Assembly: GCA_902493895.1 (NCBI GenBank)
Contig: CABUQW010000025.1
Location: forward strand, 1-31,202
Reading direction: 5' to 3'
From: an uncultured Collinsella sp.
GTDB lineage: Bacteria > Actinomycetota > Coriobacteriia > Coriobacteriales > Coriobacteriaceae
Length of the DNA stretch: 31,202 nucleotides
Positions 21,799 through 30,080 of this stretch are shown piece after piece. Below the pieces are notes generated by a model. The model searched no databases, was not told the DNA's origin, and worked only from the letters and a program-made list of their open reading frames with translations. Made by a program: the position numbers and the translations under genes. How positions within the stretch are numbered: the stretch's first letter is position 1; each line of letters begins with the position of its first letter.

Positions 21799-23046
21799 CT
21801 ACCGTTCGTTAATATAGGTACGATGTGGAAACTCCAGCCCAGGGAAAAGCTTGCTCGTCAACTCGCAGAAATAGCCGTCCGACATGCTCGCGATGTAATC
21901 CACCACTGCTTGATCTTTGTCGTCCTGCCAGGCATAAGTGCGATCGTAGTAGGAAAGCTGCTGCTCTATGCGCGAAATATGATGCTTAAAGATGTACGAG
22001 GACTCATCGCCTTTATTTAGATCCAGCAGGCAACGGTCGTAGAGCTTTTCGAACGCCTCGCGCAGCTCTGCTTCGGAGTCGCCTTCAATGCCGCCCTTGC
22101 TATAGATCTTCTCGTAGTTCTCGCGCTTGGCTCGGCGGATTTCCTCAAAAAGCTCCTCGCTCATCTCGATGCGCGGCTTGCCATAGCTGTGCTCGACGAT
22201 ATCAATGGAGGCATGCGTAAGGATCCAGCTGTTGTATGCTCCGCCCAGGTCATCGTCAAAGGCGTCGGGCGCCAGCAGGCCCGCCGCAATGGCATCTTGG
22301 CGATCGCGTCCAACATAGGCAAGGATATCCGAGATGCGAACCACGCAGCCCTCGAGCGTCATGGGACGTAGGTGCTCAATTGCGCTATAGCCCTTGGCAA
22401 TGCAGTCCTCAACCGTCTGATCGAACTGGTCAAAGGAACCCATGTCCGAGAGCTCAAACACGCGCTGCTCGTATTCGCCGTTATGGCACAAGACGCCGTC
22501 GAGCGTCTGGAGCGACACGTTGCGGCCGTACAGCGCATCGAGCACGCGAACCGACTGCACGTTATGGAAAAAGTAGCGACCCGTGCGCTCGTGGTAGATA
22601 TCGTTGAGGAATCGCTCGCCCGCATGGCCAAAAGGCGTGTGTCCCAAGTCGTGGCCCAGGCCAATCGCCTCGATCAGATCGCAGTTGAGCCCCAGGGCGC
22701 GACCGATATCGCGCGCAATGCGCGAGACAAGCTGCACGTGCAAACCGCGGCGCGACAGATCATCATTGCTACGGAAGCTAAAGACCTGCGTTTTGCCTGC
22801 ATAACGCGTGTACGCCGGAAGATGAAGAATCTTTTCGGTATCGCGCATAAATGCCGGACGCATAAGCGTGCCTTTGTCGGCAGCGCGATCAATACGACGA
22901 ATGGCCTGGTCATCACCGCATCGATAAGGATTAACGACACCCGAGGCGCGGTCGGCGGCGATACGCTCGACCAGCTCGGGCGACAACGCCGCGGGAATGC
23001 GGTCCATGCGCGCCTTAATGGCGGCCGTTTCTTGATTAGTTGCCAT
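21799..23046 (-). CDS. dgt: dGTPase-like HD-domain triphosphohydrolase
   Basis: The 415-residue protein is a deoxyguanosinetriphosphate triphosphohydrolase-like HD enzyme, which hydrolyses dNTPs to nucleosides and tripolyphosphate. Metal-binding HD residues are visible: H103 in RRGLHVQLV and H132/D133 in GLGHDLGHTPFGH. A later conserved segment reads VVRISDILAYVGRD. AAGGAG lies six bases before the ATG at 23046; a nine-codon upstream extension was rejected. It follows the small A24 peptidase gene by 31 bases. Confidence 0.9.
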   Translation of the reverse strand: MATNQETAAIKARMDRIPAALSPELVERIAADRASGVVNPYRCGDDQAIRRIDRAADKGTLMRPAFMRDTEKILHLPAYTRYAGKTQVFSFRSNDDLSRRGLHVQLVSRIARDIGRALGLNCDLIEAIGLGHDLGHTPFGHAGERFLNDIYHERTGRYFFHNVQSVRVLDALYGRNVSLQTLDGVLCHNGEYEQRVFELSDMGSFDQFDQTVEDCIAKGYSAIEHLRPMTLEGCVVRISDILAYVGRDRQDAIAAGLLAPDAFDDDLGGAYNSWILTHASIDIVEHSYGKPRIEMSEELFEEIRRAKRENYEKIYSKGGIEGDSEAELREAFEKLYDRCLLDLNKGDESSYIFKHHISRIEQQLSYYDRTYAWQDDKDQAVVDYIASMSDGYFCELTSKLFPGLEFPHRTYINER

Positions 23047-23077
23047 GGCATGCTCCTTAAGAAGGATGCGCAATCGG

Positions 23078-23500
23078 TTACAATGTGCAGCCCACGACCT
23101 CGATTATGGCAAATATCGGCACCAAAAACGGGAGCAAAGGCAGCGAGCGCGATTTTGTGAAGAGGCAGGAGAGGGCAAGGACCAGGAGCGCGACGGCAAA
23201 TGCCACGATGCCGCCTATAGGGTCGAGCGTGCAAAGCGCGAAGAGCGCCTTGGCGTCCCCCATGCCAATGCCGGAAGCGCGGCGAACACGACGCCAAAAC
23301 GACTCAGTGAGCACAAGGGCAAGGTAGACGATGACCGCAAGACTGGCGTGGTCAAGCGCCGTGTTAACGCCTTTGTCGAGCCAAACGCCTGCTAATGCCG
23401 CCACCGCACACGCTCCGGCAAGCGCATTCGGAAACCGCCGCTCACGGGCATCAATCGCCGCACCGGCAAAGATGCAAATCCAAAACGGGATATAGACCAT
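23078..23500 (-). CDS. Minimal A24-family prepilin peptidase
   Basis: The 140-residue membrane protein matches the catalytic domain of type IV prepilin peptidases (A24; PilD/TadV/CpaA type), aspartate proteases that remove prepilin leader peptides. The two catalytic aspartates are D17 in IDARERRFPN and D82 in GIGMGDAK, and the rest is hydrophobic helices. The N-terminal methylase domain of full PilD is absent, as in Tad-type peptidases. GAGGAG lies four bases before the ATG at 23500. No pilin or secretion genes are in the window, so its substrates must be elsewhere. Confidence 0.85.
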   Translation of the reverse strand: MVYIPFWICIFAGAAIDARERRFPNALAGACAVAALAGVWLDKGVNTALDHASLAVIVYLALVLTESFWRRVRRASGIGMGDAKALFALCTLDPIGGIVAFAVALLVLALSCLFTKSRSLPLLPFLVPIFAIIEVVGCTL

Positions 23501-23532
23501 CGGACTCCTCCTCAAGCTGCATCGCAAAGGCA

Positions 23533-23573
23533 AAAACCACCACAAAGGTGCCTGTCCCCTTTGTGGTGGTTTT
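23533..23573. repeat. 16-bp perfect inverted repeat, copy 1 of a repeated element
   Basis: AAAACCACCACAAAGG (23533-23548) is exactly complementary to 23558-23573, with the loop TGCCTGTCC. It begins nine bases after the glycosyltransferase stop. It could act as a terminator, but its reverse complement recurs at 31176-31202, which marks it as a dispersed element. Confidence 0.85.
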
Positions 23574-23581
23574 GGTGGTGG

Positions 23582-24877
23582 TTATTTGGCGCCCTGCATG
23601 ACCTCATCGAGGGTAACGTTGACGGCGTGCTGCGTCGGGACCCAGTCGACCTTTAGGAACAGAGCAGCCACCGTGATGGGGATATAGCTGAACATAAAGA
23701 TCGGGAAGGTAAACAGGTTGGTCACCAGACGCCACTTTTGCGCGCAGTGAATGTGCTTGTACTCAAAGATGGTCGTAAGTAACGCAAGGATAAAGAAGGT
23801 CTGGTACATCATCGCGAAGGTCATAATGAGCGAGGCGGCACAAGCCTGCATCTCGACCTCGGTGGCCAAGAAGCCGTGCGAAAGCCCGCCCACGATGAGG
23901 AAGGTCGCGTTGGCGAGCATGGAGATCAGGGACAGCAGCATGCCCGGAGCGATGGTCATAAACATGTCGTAGGCGGCAAAGCGATGATAGCGGAACGTAG
24001 ATTTGACAAGATGCTTGCCGTAGGTAAAAAAGACCTGGTAGAAGCCCTTGGTCCAACGCATGCGCTGTTTCCAGGACGCCTTAAACGTCACCGGCTGCTC
24101 ATCAAAGAACTCCGCCGGCGCATAACCGATGCGAATGCCGTGAATAGCGCAGAACGTGGTGAACTGGATGTCCTCGGTCAACGTATGGAACTGCCAACCG
24201 TGCATGCCCTCGATCACGCTCGCCGAGATAAGGTAACCCGAACCCGAGACAGCGCAGGACGTCTTGCAGATATTACGCGCGTTGTTAAGGAAGCGGGCCT
24301 CACGCAGATACCAGGTGGCGTTGGCAGACGAAATCCACGAACTGCCGAAGTTCTTGGAGTTGCGATAGCTCGTGACCACATGGAAGCCCTGGTCAAAGGC
24401 ATCATTCATCTTGGAGACGTAATCGCGGGAAATAACGTTATCGGCATCGAAGATAAAGTAGCCCTCAAACGTGTCGGGATACTCGTTGAGAATGCGATCG
24501 AAACCAAAGTCCATGACCCAGCTCTTGCCCTTACGGGCCAGGTCATTGCGCTCGTAAACAATGGCACCGGCCTCACGAGCGAGCTGGGCGGTGTTATCGG
24601 TGCAGGCGTCGGCAACGACAAAGACCTCGATGAGCTCGGACGGATAGTCCTGGTCCTTGATGGAGCGAACGAGGTTGGAGATCACGGCCTCCTCGTTATG
24701 CGCCGCAATAAAGAAGGCGTACCGGTGGAGTTTTTTTGCCTTGGGAGGCGCGACCTCGCCACGAAGAGCGCCAATGACAAAGAAGACCACCTGGTACAGA
24801 AAGCAGACCGTGAGCAACGTGACGACAATCTGGTTGAAGATCACGATGGGCGTGTTAGTTTGTAAAAAGGCGAGCAT
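23582..24877 (-). CDS. Processive family-2 glycosyltransferase, membrane-bound
   Basis: The 431-residue membrane protein is a GT2 glycosyltransferase of the hyaluronan/cellulose/poly-GlcNAc synthase type, which polymerises sugars from nucleotide donors on the cytoplasmic face. It has an N-terminal helix (about 11-38), the catalytic domain with D90 (VVADACTDNT), DAD (144-146), the TED motif (234-236) and QRMRW (271-275), and several C-terminal helices (about 295-420). GGGAG lies before the ATG. It is a single gene with its own promoter and no other polysaccharide genes beside it. The product is unknown. Confidence 0.88.
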   Translation of the reverse strand: MLAFLQTNTPIVIFNQIVVTLLTVCFLYQVVFFVIGALRGEVAPPKAKKLHRYAFFIAAHNEEAVISNLVRSIKDQDYPSELIEVFVVADACTDNTAQLAREAGAIVYERNDLARKGKSWVMDFGFDRILNEYPDTFEGYFIFDADNVISRDYVSKMNDAFDQGFHVVTSYRNSKNFGSSWISSANATWYLREARFLNNARNICKTSCAVSGSGYLISASVIEGMHGWQFHTLTEDIQFTTFCAIHGIRIGYAPAEFFDEQPVTFKASWKQRMRWTKGFYQVFFTYGKHLVKSTFRYHRFAAYDMFMTIAPGMLLSLISMLANATFLIVGGLSHGFLATEVEMQACAASLIMTFAMMYQTFFILALLTTIFEYKHIHCAQKWRLVTNLFTFPIFMFSYIPITVAALFLKVDWVPTQHAVNVTLDEVMQGAK

Positions 24878-24911
24878 GCAGGCTCCCAGGAACGCGTTAC
24901 GTAAACAACCG

Positions 24912-24941
24912 TATATCTTACCGCAGGCTAACCGAGTTCAA
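24912..24941 (-). promoter_or_regulatory. Promoter of the glycosyltransferase gene
   Basis: TTGAAC (24941-24936) and GATATA (24917-24912) on the minus strand are 18 bases apart, 34 bases before the start codon and after the rluD-like gene's end. Confidence 0.5.
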
Positions 24942-24959
24942 GAAACCACCTAATACTGG

Positions 24960-25973
24960 TTAGGATTCGAAAAGACCGAGCTGCGGGACGATTTCGTCGC
25001 CGGCAGCGGTGCGGCCGAGCGAACGCGGGGCCAAATCATCTAGAACCGCCGCAAGGTCCCACGGCAACTCGTCGCGGCACTCAATGCGCTCCCCCGTAAC
25101 GGGATGGTCGAACGCGACGCGCCAGGAATGAAGGAATTGCCTGGTCAGCCCCTGATCGGCGCGTGCATCGCACTTGCCGTAGAGCGGGTCGCCTACGCAG
25201 GCGTGGTTGATATGGCGCATATGCACGCGAATCTGATGTGTGCGGCCCGTAAACAGGTGGCACTCGACGAGCGTATAACCGTCGTCAAAACGCGTGGAAT
25301 CGAAGCGCTCGAGGACCTTAAAGGTCGTAATGGCCTGGCGCGCAAAAGGGTCGTCCGAAACCGCCATCTTGACACGGTCACGCGTAGAACGGGCAATGCC
25401 GGTGTTAATGGTGCCCTCATCCATAGCGATATGACCGTGAACGAGCGTAATGTAGCGGCGGTCGAGCGTGCGCGTGCGGATAAGATTTTGGAGCGCGCGC
25501 TGGGTGTCGTCGTCCTTTGCCGCAAGCATGAGACCCGAGGTATCGCGATCCAAACGATGCACGATACCGGGGCGGTCCTCGCCCTGCACGGTGCCCAGAT
25601 GGTCAATACCGCAGTGATAGACCAGGGCATTCGCGAGCGTACCGCTCTCATGACCATGTGCAGGATGGCACACCAGGCCGCGCTGCTTGGAGAGCACAAT
25701 GAGATAGTCGTCCTCATAGCGAATGTCGAGCGGAATGGCCTCGGGAATCACATCGGTGGGATCGTGCGGTTCGGGCAGATCGACCGAAATACGGTCGCCG
25801 GCTCGCACGGCGTACTTTTTGGACAGGCAGGTCTCGCCATTGACACATACGGCACCGCCCTCAATCAGATGCGCACAGGCAGAGCGCGTAGGGCAGCCGT
25901 CATTGGCGCCCAGATAGGCGTCAAGACGCTGACCAGCGGCATCGTCGGCAACAAGGATATGGATGTCGGCCAT
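24960..25973 (-). CDS. RluD-family 23S rRNA pseudouridine synthase
   Basis: The 337-residue protein converts specific uridines of rRNA to pseudouridine. It has an N-terminal S4 RNA-binding domain (about 13-65) and a catalytic RluA/RluD domain with HRLDRDTSG (139-147, nucleophile D142) and GRTHQIRVHM. Its start shares one base with the lspA stop (TAATG), so it is translated with lspA, a pairing conserved in many Gram-positive bacteria. The exact target uridines cannot be read from the sequence. Confidence 0.93.
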   Translation of the reverse strand: MADIHILVADDAAGQRLDAYLGANDGCPTRSACAHLIEGGAVCVNGETCLSKKYAVRAGDRISVDLPEPHDPTDVIPEAIPLDIRYEDDYLIVLSKQRGLVCHPAHGHESGTLANALVYHCGIDHLGTVQGEDRPGIVHRLDRDTSGLMLAAKDDDTQRALQNLIRTRTLDRRYITLVHGHIAMDEGTINTGIARSTRDRVKMAVSDDPFARQAITTFKVLERFDSTRFDDGYTLVECHLFTGRTHQIRVHMRHINHACVGDPLYGKCDARADQGLTRQFLHSWRVAFDHPVTGERIECRDELPWDLAAVLDDLAPRSLGRTAAGDEIVPQLGLFES

Positions 25974-26572
25974 TAGCGCTCATTCCTTTCGCGAATCTTG
26001 CGGGCACGCTCCCCACGCTGCTGGGCCTTGCGCTTGGCGCGGGCCTCGTCACGGGCGTTAAGCTCGGCGGTCGCATCGACCTCACGGGCCGCGGGACTCA
26101 AGAACATGTAGCCAAAGAGGGCGAGCACGACGCCCACGGTAATGCCGATATCGGCCACATTGAAGACGGGGAAGTCGATGAAGGTGGTAGCAATAAAATC
26201 GGTCACGAAGCCAAAGGCCAAACGATCGATAGCGTTGCCGATAGCACCGCCCGCAACCATCGCCATGCCCACAACCTCAAGATGGGCGAGCTGGGGTGCA
26301 CGAACGAGGTACACGGCAATAGCGATAATGACCGCCAACGCCAGCACGGCAAACGCGATGCCATGCCCCTCGCCCATGCTAAAGGCAGCACCGATATTGC
26401 GGACAAACATAAAGTCGATGACACCGGGGATGACGGTCACATGCAAAGCGTCGCCCACGGCACGAACCGCAAGCTTGGTCAGCTGGTCAACAAGCAGCAC
26501 AACGAGCGCTACCCCACCAGCAACACCCAACCGCCAACGCAAAGGCGGCGTCATATCCCCAGTACGACCCAA
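25973..26572 (-). CDS. lspA: Lipoprotein signal peptidase
   Basis: LspA is the inner-membrane aspartate protease that removes signal peptides from prolipoproteins. The 199-residue protein has four hydrophobic helices. The conserved segments are VDQLTKLAV, RNIGAAFSM, GNAIDRL (catalytic D116) and FNVADIGIT (catalytic D141). It ends in a charged tail of about 38 residues rich in Arg, Lys and Glu, longer than usual. The TTG at 26572 has AGGGG six bases upstream and is preferred; ATG at 26554 is possible but its GGGG is only two bases away. Confidence 0.92.
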   Translation of the reverse strand: MGRTGDMTPPLRWRLGVAGGVALVVLLVDQLTKLAVRAVGDALHVTVIPGVIDFMFVRNIGAAFSMGEGHGIAFAVLALAVIIAIAVYLVRAPQLAHLEVVGMAMVAGGAIGNAIDRLAFGFVTDFIATTFIDFPVFNVADIGITVGVVLALFGYMFLSPAAREVDATAELNARDEARAKRKAQQRGERARKIRERNER

Positions 26573-26683
26573 ATCAATCCCCTACCCTCAAGAACATCGA
26601 ATTACATTTAACGCAATTAACCATCTTATATTGCCATACGCAGAGCGCACGACATATCCACCAACGCAAGTGAAATAACCAGC

Positions 26684-26723
26684 TAAAAACGAAAGCGGCA
26701 TTCCGAAAAACAGAATGCCGCTT
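26684..26723. terminator. Rho-independent terminator of ileS
   Basis: AAGCGGCATTC (26693-26703) pairs perfectly with GAATGCCGCTT (26713-26723) around a nine-base loop. On the minus strand it is followed by TCGTTTTT. It lies about 65 bases after the ileS stop, beyond a separate repeat. Confidence 0.88.
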
Positions 26724-26741
26724 GGACGTGACAAAAGTTGA

Positions 26742-26788
26742 CGTTGGGGACGTTCTTGTTTGACAGTCGTTTAAGAACGTCCCCAACG
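26742..26788. repeat. 16-bp perfect inverted repeat with GGGGAC core
   Basis: CGTTGGGGACGTTCTT (26742-26757) is complementary to 26773-26788, with a 15-base spacer. It lies one base after the ileS stop codon and is additional to the true terminator at 26693-26723. It has no T-run and shares the GGGAC core with other palindromes here. Confidence 0.8.
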
Positions 26789-26789
26789 G

Positions 26790-29594
26790 TTAGTTCAGCG
26801 CATCAGCACAGCGTTTGCAGATGTGAGCGTGGCCGTTGTACTCGCCGACGGTGGTGCGGTAGTTCCAGCAACGGTCGCAGCACTCGCCCTCGGCAGCCTC
26901 AATAGCAACGGAAAGCTCCTCGCCCTGGGTCAGCTCAACATCGGAAACGATGTAGAACTCGGCCAGGTCGACGGCCTTATCGCCGGTCAGCAGCGCATAC
27001 ATCTCGGCGGGAACGACCGCCTTGACGCGGACCTGCTGGCTCTTAGTGAAGGTGCCGGCGGAGCGGGCATCCTCAAGGGCCTTGGTCACGGCGCTACGGA
27101 GCTCGAGCGAAGCCTCGAGCACGCCCTCGAACTCATTGGCCTCGTCGACCGTGATGGGCGACTTGTACCAATCGAGCAGCGCTGCGTACTTCTGGTGATC
27201 GACGCAGCCGGCGGGCGCATAGGCCATGGCCTCGTCGACCGTGAAGGAAAGGATCGGCTGTAGGTCGCGCATGAGCATCGAGAAGAGCTCGGCCAGCACG
27301 GTCTGGGCGCTGCGGCGCTCGAGCGAGCCGGGCTTCTCACAGTACAGACGGTCCTTCAGGGCGTCGAGATACACGTTGGAGAGCTCGGTAACCACGAAGT
27401 CGTAGAGCGCACGGTAGGCGCGCGGGAACTCGTAGCTGGCGTAGGCATCGTCGACCTCGGCCTGAACCTGGGTCAGACGGGCAACCATGAGCTTGTCGAG
27501 CGGCAGCAGGTCGGCAAAAGCGACGCCGTCGGTCTCGGGCTCAAACTGACCCTCGAGCTCGGAGAGCAGGAAGCGCAGCGTGTTGCGGAAACGACGGTAG
27601 GCATCGGACGTACGAGCAAGGATCTCGTGGTCGATGGACACGTCGGAGCTGGTATCGACGGATGCAACCCACAGACGGATGATGTCGGCGCCCATCTCGT
27701 CGCAGACCTTGTTGGGGTCGATGACGTTGCCGAGCGACTTGGACATCTTGCGGCCTTGGCCGTCGAGGGTGAAGCCCTGCGAGACGACCGCCTTGTACGG
27801 AGCGTGGCCGTTGGCACCCACCGAGGTGAGCAGCGAGCTCTGGAACCAACCGCGGTGCTGGTCGGAGCCCTCGAGGTACACATCCGCCGGGTACTCAAGC
27901 TCGGGGCGATACTCACAGACGGCCTTCCAAGAGACGCCGGAGTCCCACCACACGTCGAGGATGTCCTTATCGGCCTTGAGGTGATGGCCGCCGCATTTGG
28001 GGCAGACGCAAGCCTCGCCCAGGTAGCTCTCGGGAGCGTCGGTGAACCAGGCGTCGGAGCCCTTCTCGTGGAAGAGCTTGATGACGGCGTCGAGCGTGGC
28101 GTCGTTCATGACCTTCTCGCCGCAGTCGGCGCAGGTGTAGCTCGGGATGGGCACGCCCCAGTTGCGCTGACGGCTGATGCACCAGTCGGGACGCTGCTCG
28201 ACCATGGCGCCGATGCGGTTGGCGGCGTGAGCCGGATACCACTTGACGTTCTCGCGGACCTCCTTGCCAGCCTGCTCGCGCAGACCGGTCTTGTCCATCG
28301 AGACAAACCACTGGTCGGTAGCACGGAAGAGCACCGGATGCTTGCAGCGCCAGCAGTGCGGATAGCTGTGCGTAATCTTCTTCTCGAGGACCAGGGTGCC
28401 GCGCTCGCGCAGGAACTCGATGATGTGCGGGTTGGCCTCATCGGTATCCATGCCGCTGAAGGGGCCACCGGTACCAAACTCCTCGCCGGTGTAGAACTTA
28501 CCGTCGTCATCGACCGGCATGCAAATGTCGGTGATGCCCTCCTTGAGGCAAGCAAAGTAGTCGTCGACGCCGTGACCGGGCGAGTTGTGGACGATACCGG
28601 TACCGTCATCGACGCCGACGTAATCGGCCAGCAGCGCCACGCCCTCGACACCGTCAAAGATCGGCTGCTTGTAGTGGATGTGGTGGAAGGTCTCGGCGGG
28701 AACCACGTAGGGCTTGCCGTCGACCATGACCGGGGTGTACTCCCAGCCAAACTCCTCGCAGCACTTGGGAGCCAGGTCCTCGAGCATGACCTCGGCGCGG
28801 CCATCGTGCTCAACGGCGACATAGGCGGCGCCGGGCTTGAGGGAAACAGCCTGGTCGGAGGGGATGGTCCACGGCGTGGTCGTCCAGATGATAAAGTCAA
28901 CCGGGCCGTCGAAGTTCTCTAGGCCGGCGGGCTTGGAAGTCATCTCAAAGCGAACGAAAATGGAGGGGCTCGTCTCGTCAGAGTACTCGATCTCGGCCTC
29001 GGCGAGTGCGGTGTGGCAGTGCTTGCACCAGTGAACCGGCTTGTGGCCACGATAGATCATGCCCTTATCGAACATGGCCTTGAAGACCTCGATGTCGGCG
29101 GCATCATGCTGGTGATAGAGCGTCAGATACGGGTTGTCCCAGTCGCCGAGTACGCCCAGGCGACGGAAGCCGGCCTTCTGCAGCTCGATGTTCTCGACTG
29201 CGAACTCGTTGCAGAGCTCACGAATCTTGGCCGTGGGGGTCTGGTTGAACTTCTCGGTGCCGAGCTTCTCCTCGACCTTGTGCTCAATCGGCTGACCGTG
29301 GCAGTCCCAACCGGGGACATAGGGAACTTCGCAGCCCTGCATCATCCAGTAACGGTTGATCATGTCCTTGGAGATCTTGTTCATGGCGTGGCCGATGTGG
29401 ATCGGACCGTTGGCGTACGGAGGGCCGTCGTGCAGCACGAACTTCTTGTGACCCTCGTTCTTCTTTAGAACTTGCTCGTAGACCTTGTTGTCCTGCCAGT
29501 CCTTGAGTCGCTTGGGCTCGGACTTGGAAAGACCGGCACGCATGGGAAAACCGGTCTTGGGCAGATTCATCGTCTGCTTGTACTCGTTTGCCAC
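26790..29594 (-). CDS. ileS: Isoleucyl-tRNA synthetase
   Basis: IleRS charges tRNA-Ile and edits valine. The 934-residue protein has the class I motifs HIGH (66-69, PIHIGHAMNK) and KMSKS (GRKMSKSLGN), a large CP1 editing insertion, the GSDQHRGWFQSSL segment, an anticodon-binding domain, and a C-terminal zinc-finger with CDRCW and CKRCAD. The start is GTG at 29594, preceded by AAAGGGG; the longer upstream frame has no binding site and would cover the leader. It is regulated by a T-box leader. The bacterial-type HIGH/KMSKS layout and C-terminal zinc site fit the mupirocin-sensitive class, though sensitivity is not shown. Confidence 0.96.
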   Translation of the reverse strand: MANEYKQTMNLPKTGFPMRAGLSKSEPKRLKDWQDNKVYEQVLKKNEGHKKFVLHDGPPYANGPIHIGHAMNKISKDMINRYWMMQGCEVPYVPGWDCHGQPIEHKVEEKLGTEKFNQTPTAKIRELCNEFAVENIELQKAGFRRLGVLGDWDNPYLTLYHQHDAADIEVFKAMFDKGMIYRGHKPVHWCKHCHTALAEAEIEYSDETSPSIFVRFEMTSKPAGLENFDGPVDFIIWTTTPWTIPSDQAVSLKPGAAYVAVEHDGRAEVMLEDLAPKCCEEFGWEYTPVMVDGKPYVVPAETFHHIHYKQPIFDGVEGVALLADYVGVDDGTGIVHNSPGHGVDDYFACLKEGITDICMPVDDDGKFYTGEEFGTGGPFSGMDTDEANPHIIEFLRERGTLVLEKKITHSYPHCWRCKHPVLFRATDQWFVSMDKTGLREQAGKEVRENVKWYPAHAANRIGAMVEQRPDWCISRQRNWGVPIPSYTCADCGEKVMNDATLDAVIKLFHEKGSDAWFTDAPESYLGEACVCPKCGGHHLKADKDILDVWWDSGVSWKAVCEYRPELEYPADVYLEGSDQHRGWFQSSLLTSVGANGHAPYKAVVSQGFTLDGQGRKMSKSLGNVIDPNKVCDEMGADIIRLWVASVDTSSDVSIDHEILARTSDAYRRFRNTLRFLLSELEGQFEPETDGVAFADLLPLDKLMVARLTQVQAEVDDAYASYEFPRAYRALYDFVVTELSNVYLDALKDRLYCEKPGSLERRSAQTVLAELFSMLMRDLQPILSFTVDEAMAYAPAGCVDHQKYAALLDWYKSPITVDEANEFEGVLEASLELRSAVTKALEDARSAGTFTKSQQVRVKAVVPAEMYALLTGDKAVDLAEFYIVSDVELTQGEELSVAIEAAEGECCDRCWNYRTTVGEYNGHAHICKRCADALN

Positions 29595-29637
29595 GGTACC
29601 CCTTTCATGTCGTGGGCGCGCACGCCCTCTGGGCACC

Positions 29638-29674
29638 AAAAAAGCGCCCGTCCCTACAAGCTGGGACGAAGCGC
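29638..29674 (-). terminator. Regulated terminator of the ileS T-box
   Basis: GCGCTTCGTCCC and GGGACGGGCGC (29674-29644) form a stem followed by six T before the ileS start. It shares CUUCGUCCC with the antiterminator, so the two folds exclude each other. Confidence 0.88.
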
Positions 29675-29936
29675 CACAAAACAGGCAGTCTGCCCATAAA
29701 AGCTCTTCGCTTAACCACCCAGCTTAGATGCCCTCGCCCGCGTATTCGCGCGCTCGCATCCGTTACTCGGCTGGCCTGTATCGACGGCCATCTCGGCGAT
29801 GTCTACTAAGACGAACCTGCGCGGCACGTCCGTTGGGATCGCAGCTCCGGGGTGATTTTCATCGGTCGCATGCACGGGTTCTCAGCGCTCCCCGCTCTCT
29901 GTGGCATGCGGACGGCCGACTACTCGTCCCCATCAA
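29638..29936 (-). promoter_or_regulatory. T-box riboswitch, isoleucine specifier (AUC)
   Basis: Read on the minus strand, Stem I has a basal GGGG/CCCC helix, an internal loop with AGUA opposite GAAAAUCA, a UCGG/CCGA helix and a GCAUGC/GCAUGC helix with AGAGAG in the upper part. The specifier is AUC (29856-29854), the Ile codon, followed by A. Downstream, AAGCUGGG (29725-29718) pairs with CCCAGCUU (29665-29658) and GCGAAG with CUUCGU, enclosing a seven-base bulge UGGUUAA whose UGGU can pair with the ACCA end of tRNA-Ile. The usual bulge is UGGNACC. A competing terminator uses the same 3' strand. Confidence 0.88.
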
Positions 29937-30080
29937 CGCTTATGCGGAGTATGCTAGCACGTTCCGCGCCGACGAAAAACCCTCAACACTGGTTTTATAC
30001 GTTCGAAATTTCTCGCGGCTGTGGACCTTCTCTTGGAGCAAAATACCTGAAAGCACTTTATCGAACGAAAGAAGGTTGCT
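29937..30080. other. Divergent intergenic stretch between ileS leader and the dehydrogenase gene
   Basis: The stretch must hold promoters in both directions. On the plus strand TTGGAG and TTTATC, 18 bases apart, lie just before the dehydrogenase start; the match is weak and leaves a very short leader. For ileS only TAGCAT/CATACT-like -10 candidates are seen. No gene or strong repeat is present. Confidence 0.35.

Noticed and set aside
27627..28922. Plus-strand open frame of 431 codons opposite ileS
   Set aside because: Same shadow pattern; ileS motifs and zinc site are intact on the minus strand.
29595..29639. Longer ileS reading frame starting at 29639
   Set aside because: It would begin inside the T-box terminator region and has no ribosome binding site, whereas GTG at 29594 has AAAGGGG at a proper distance.
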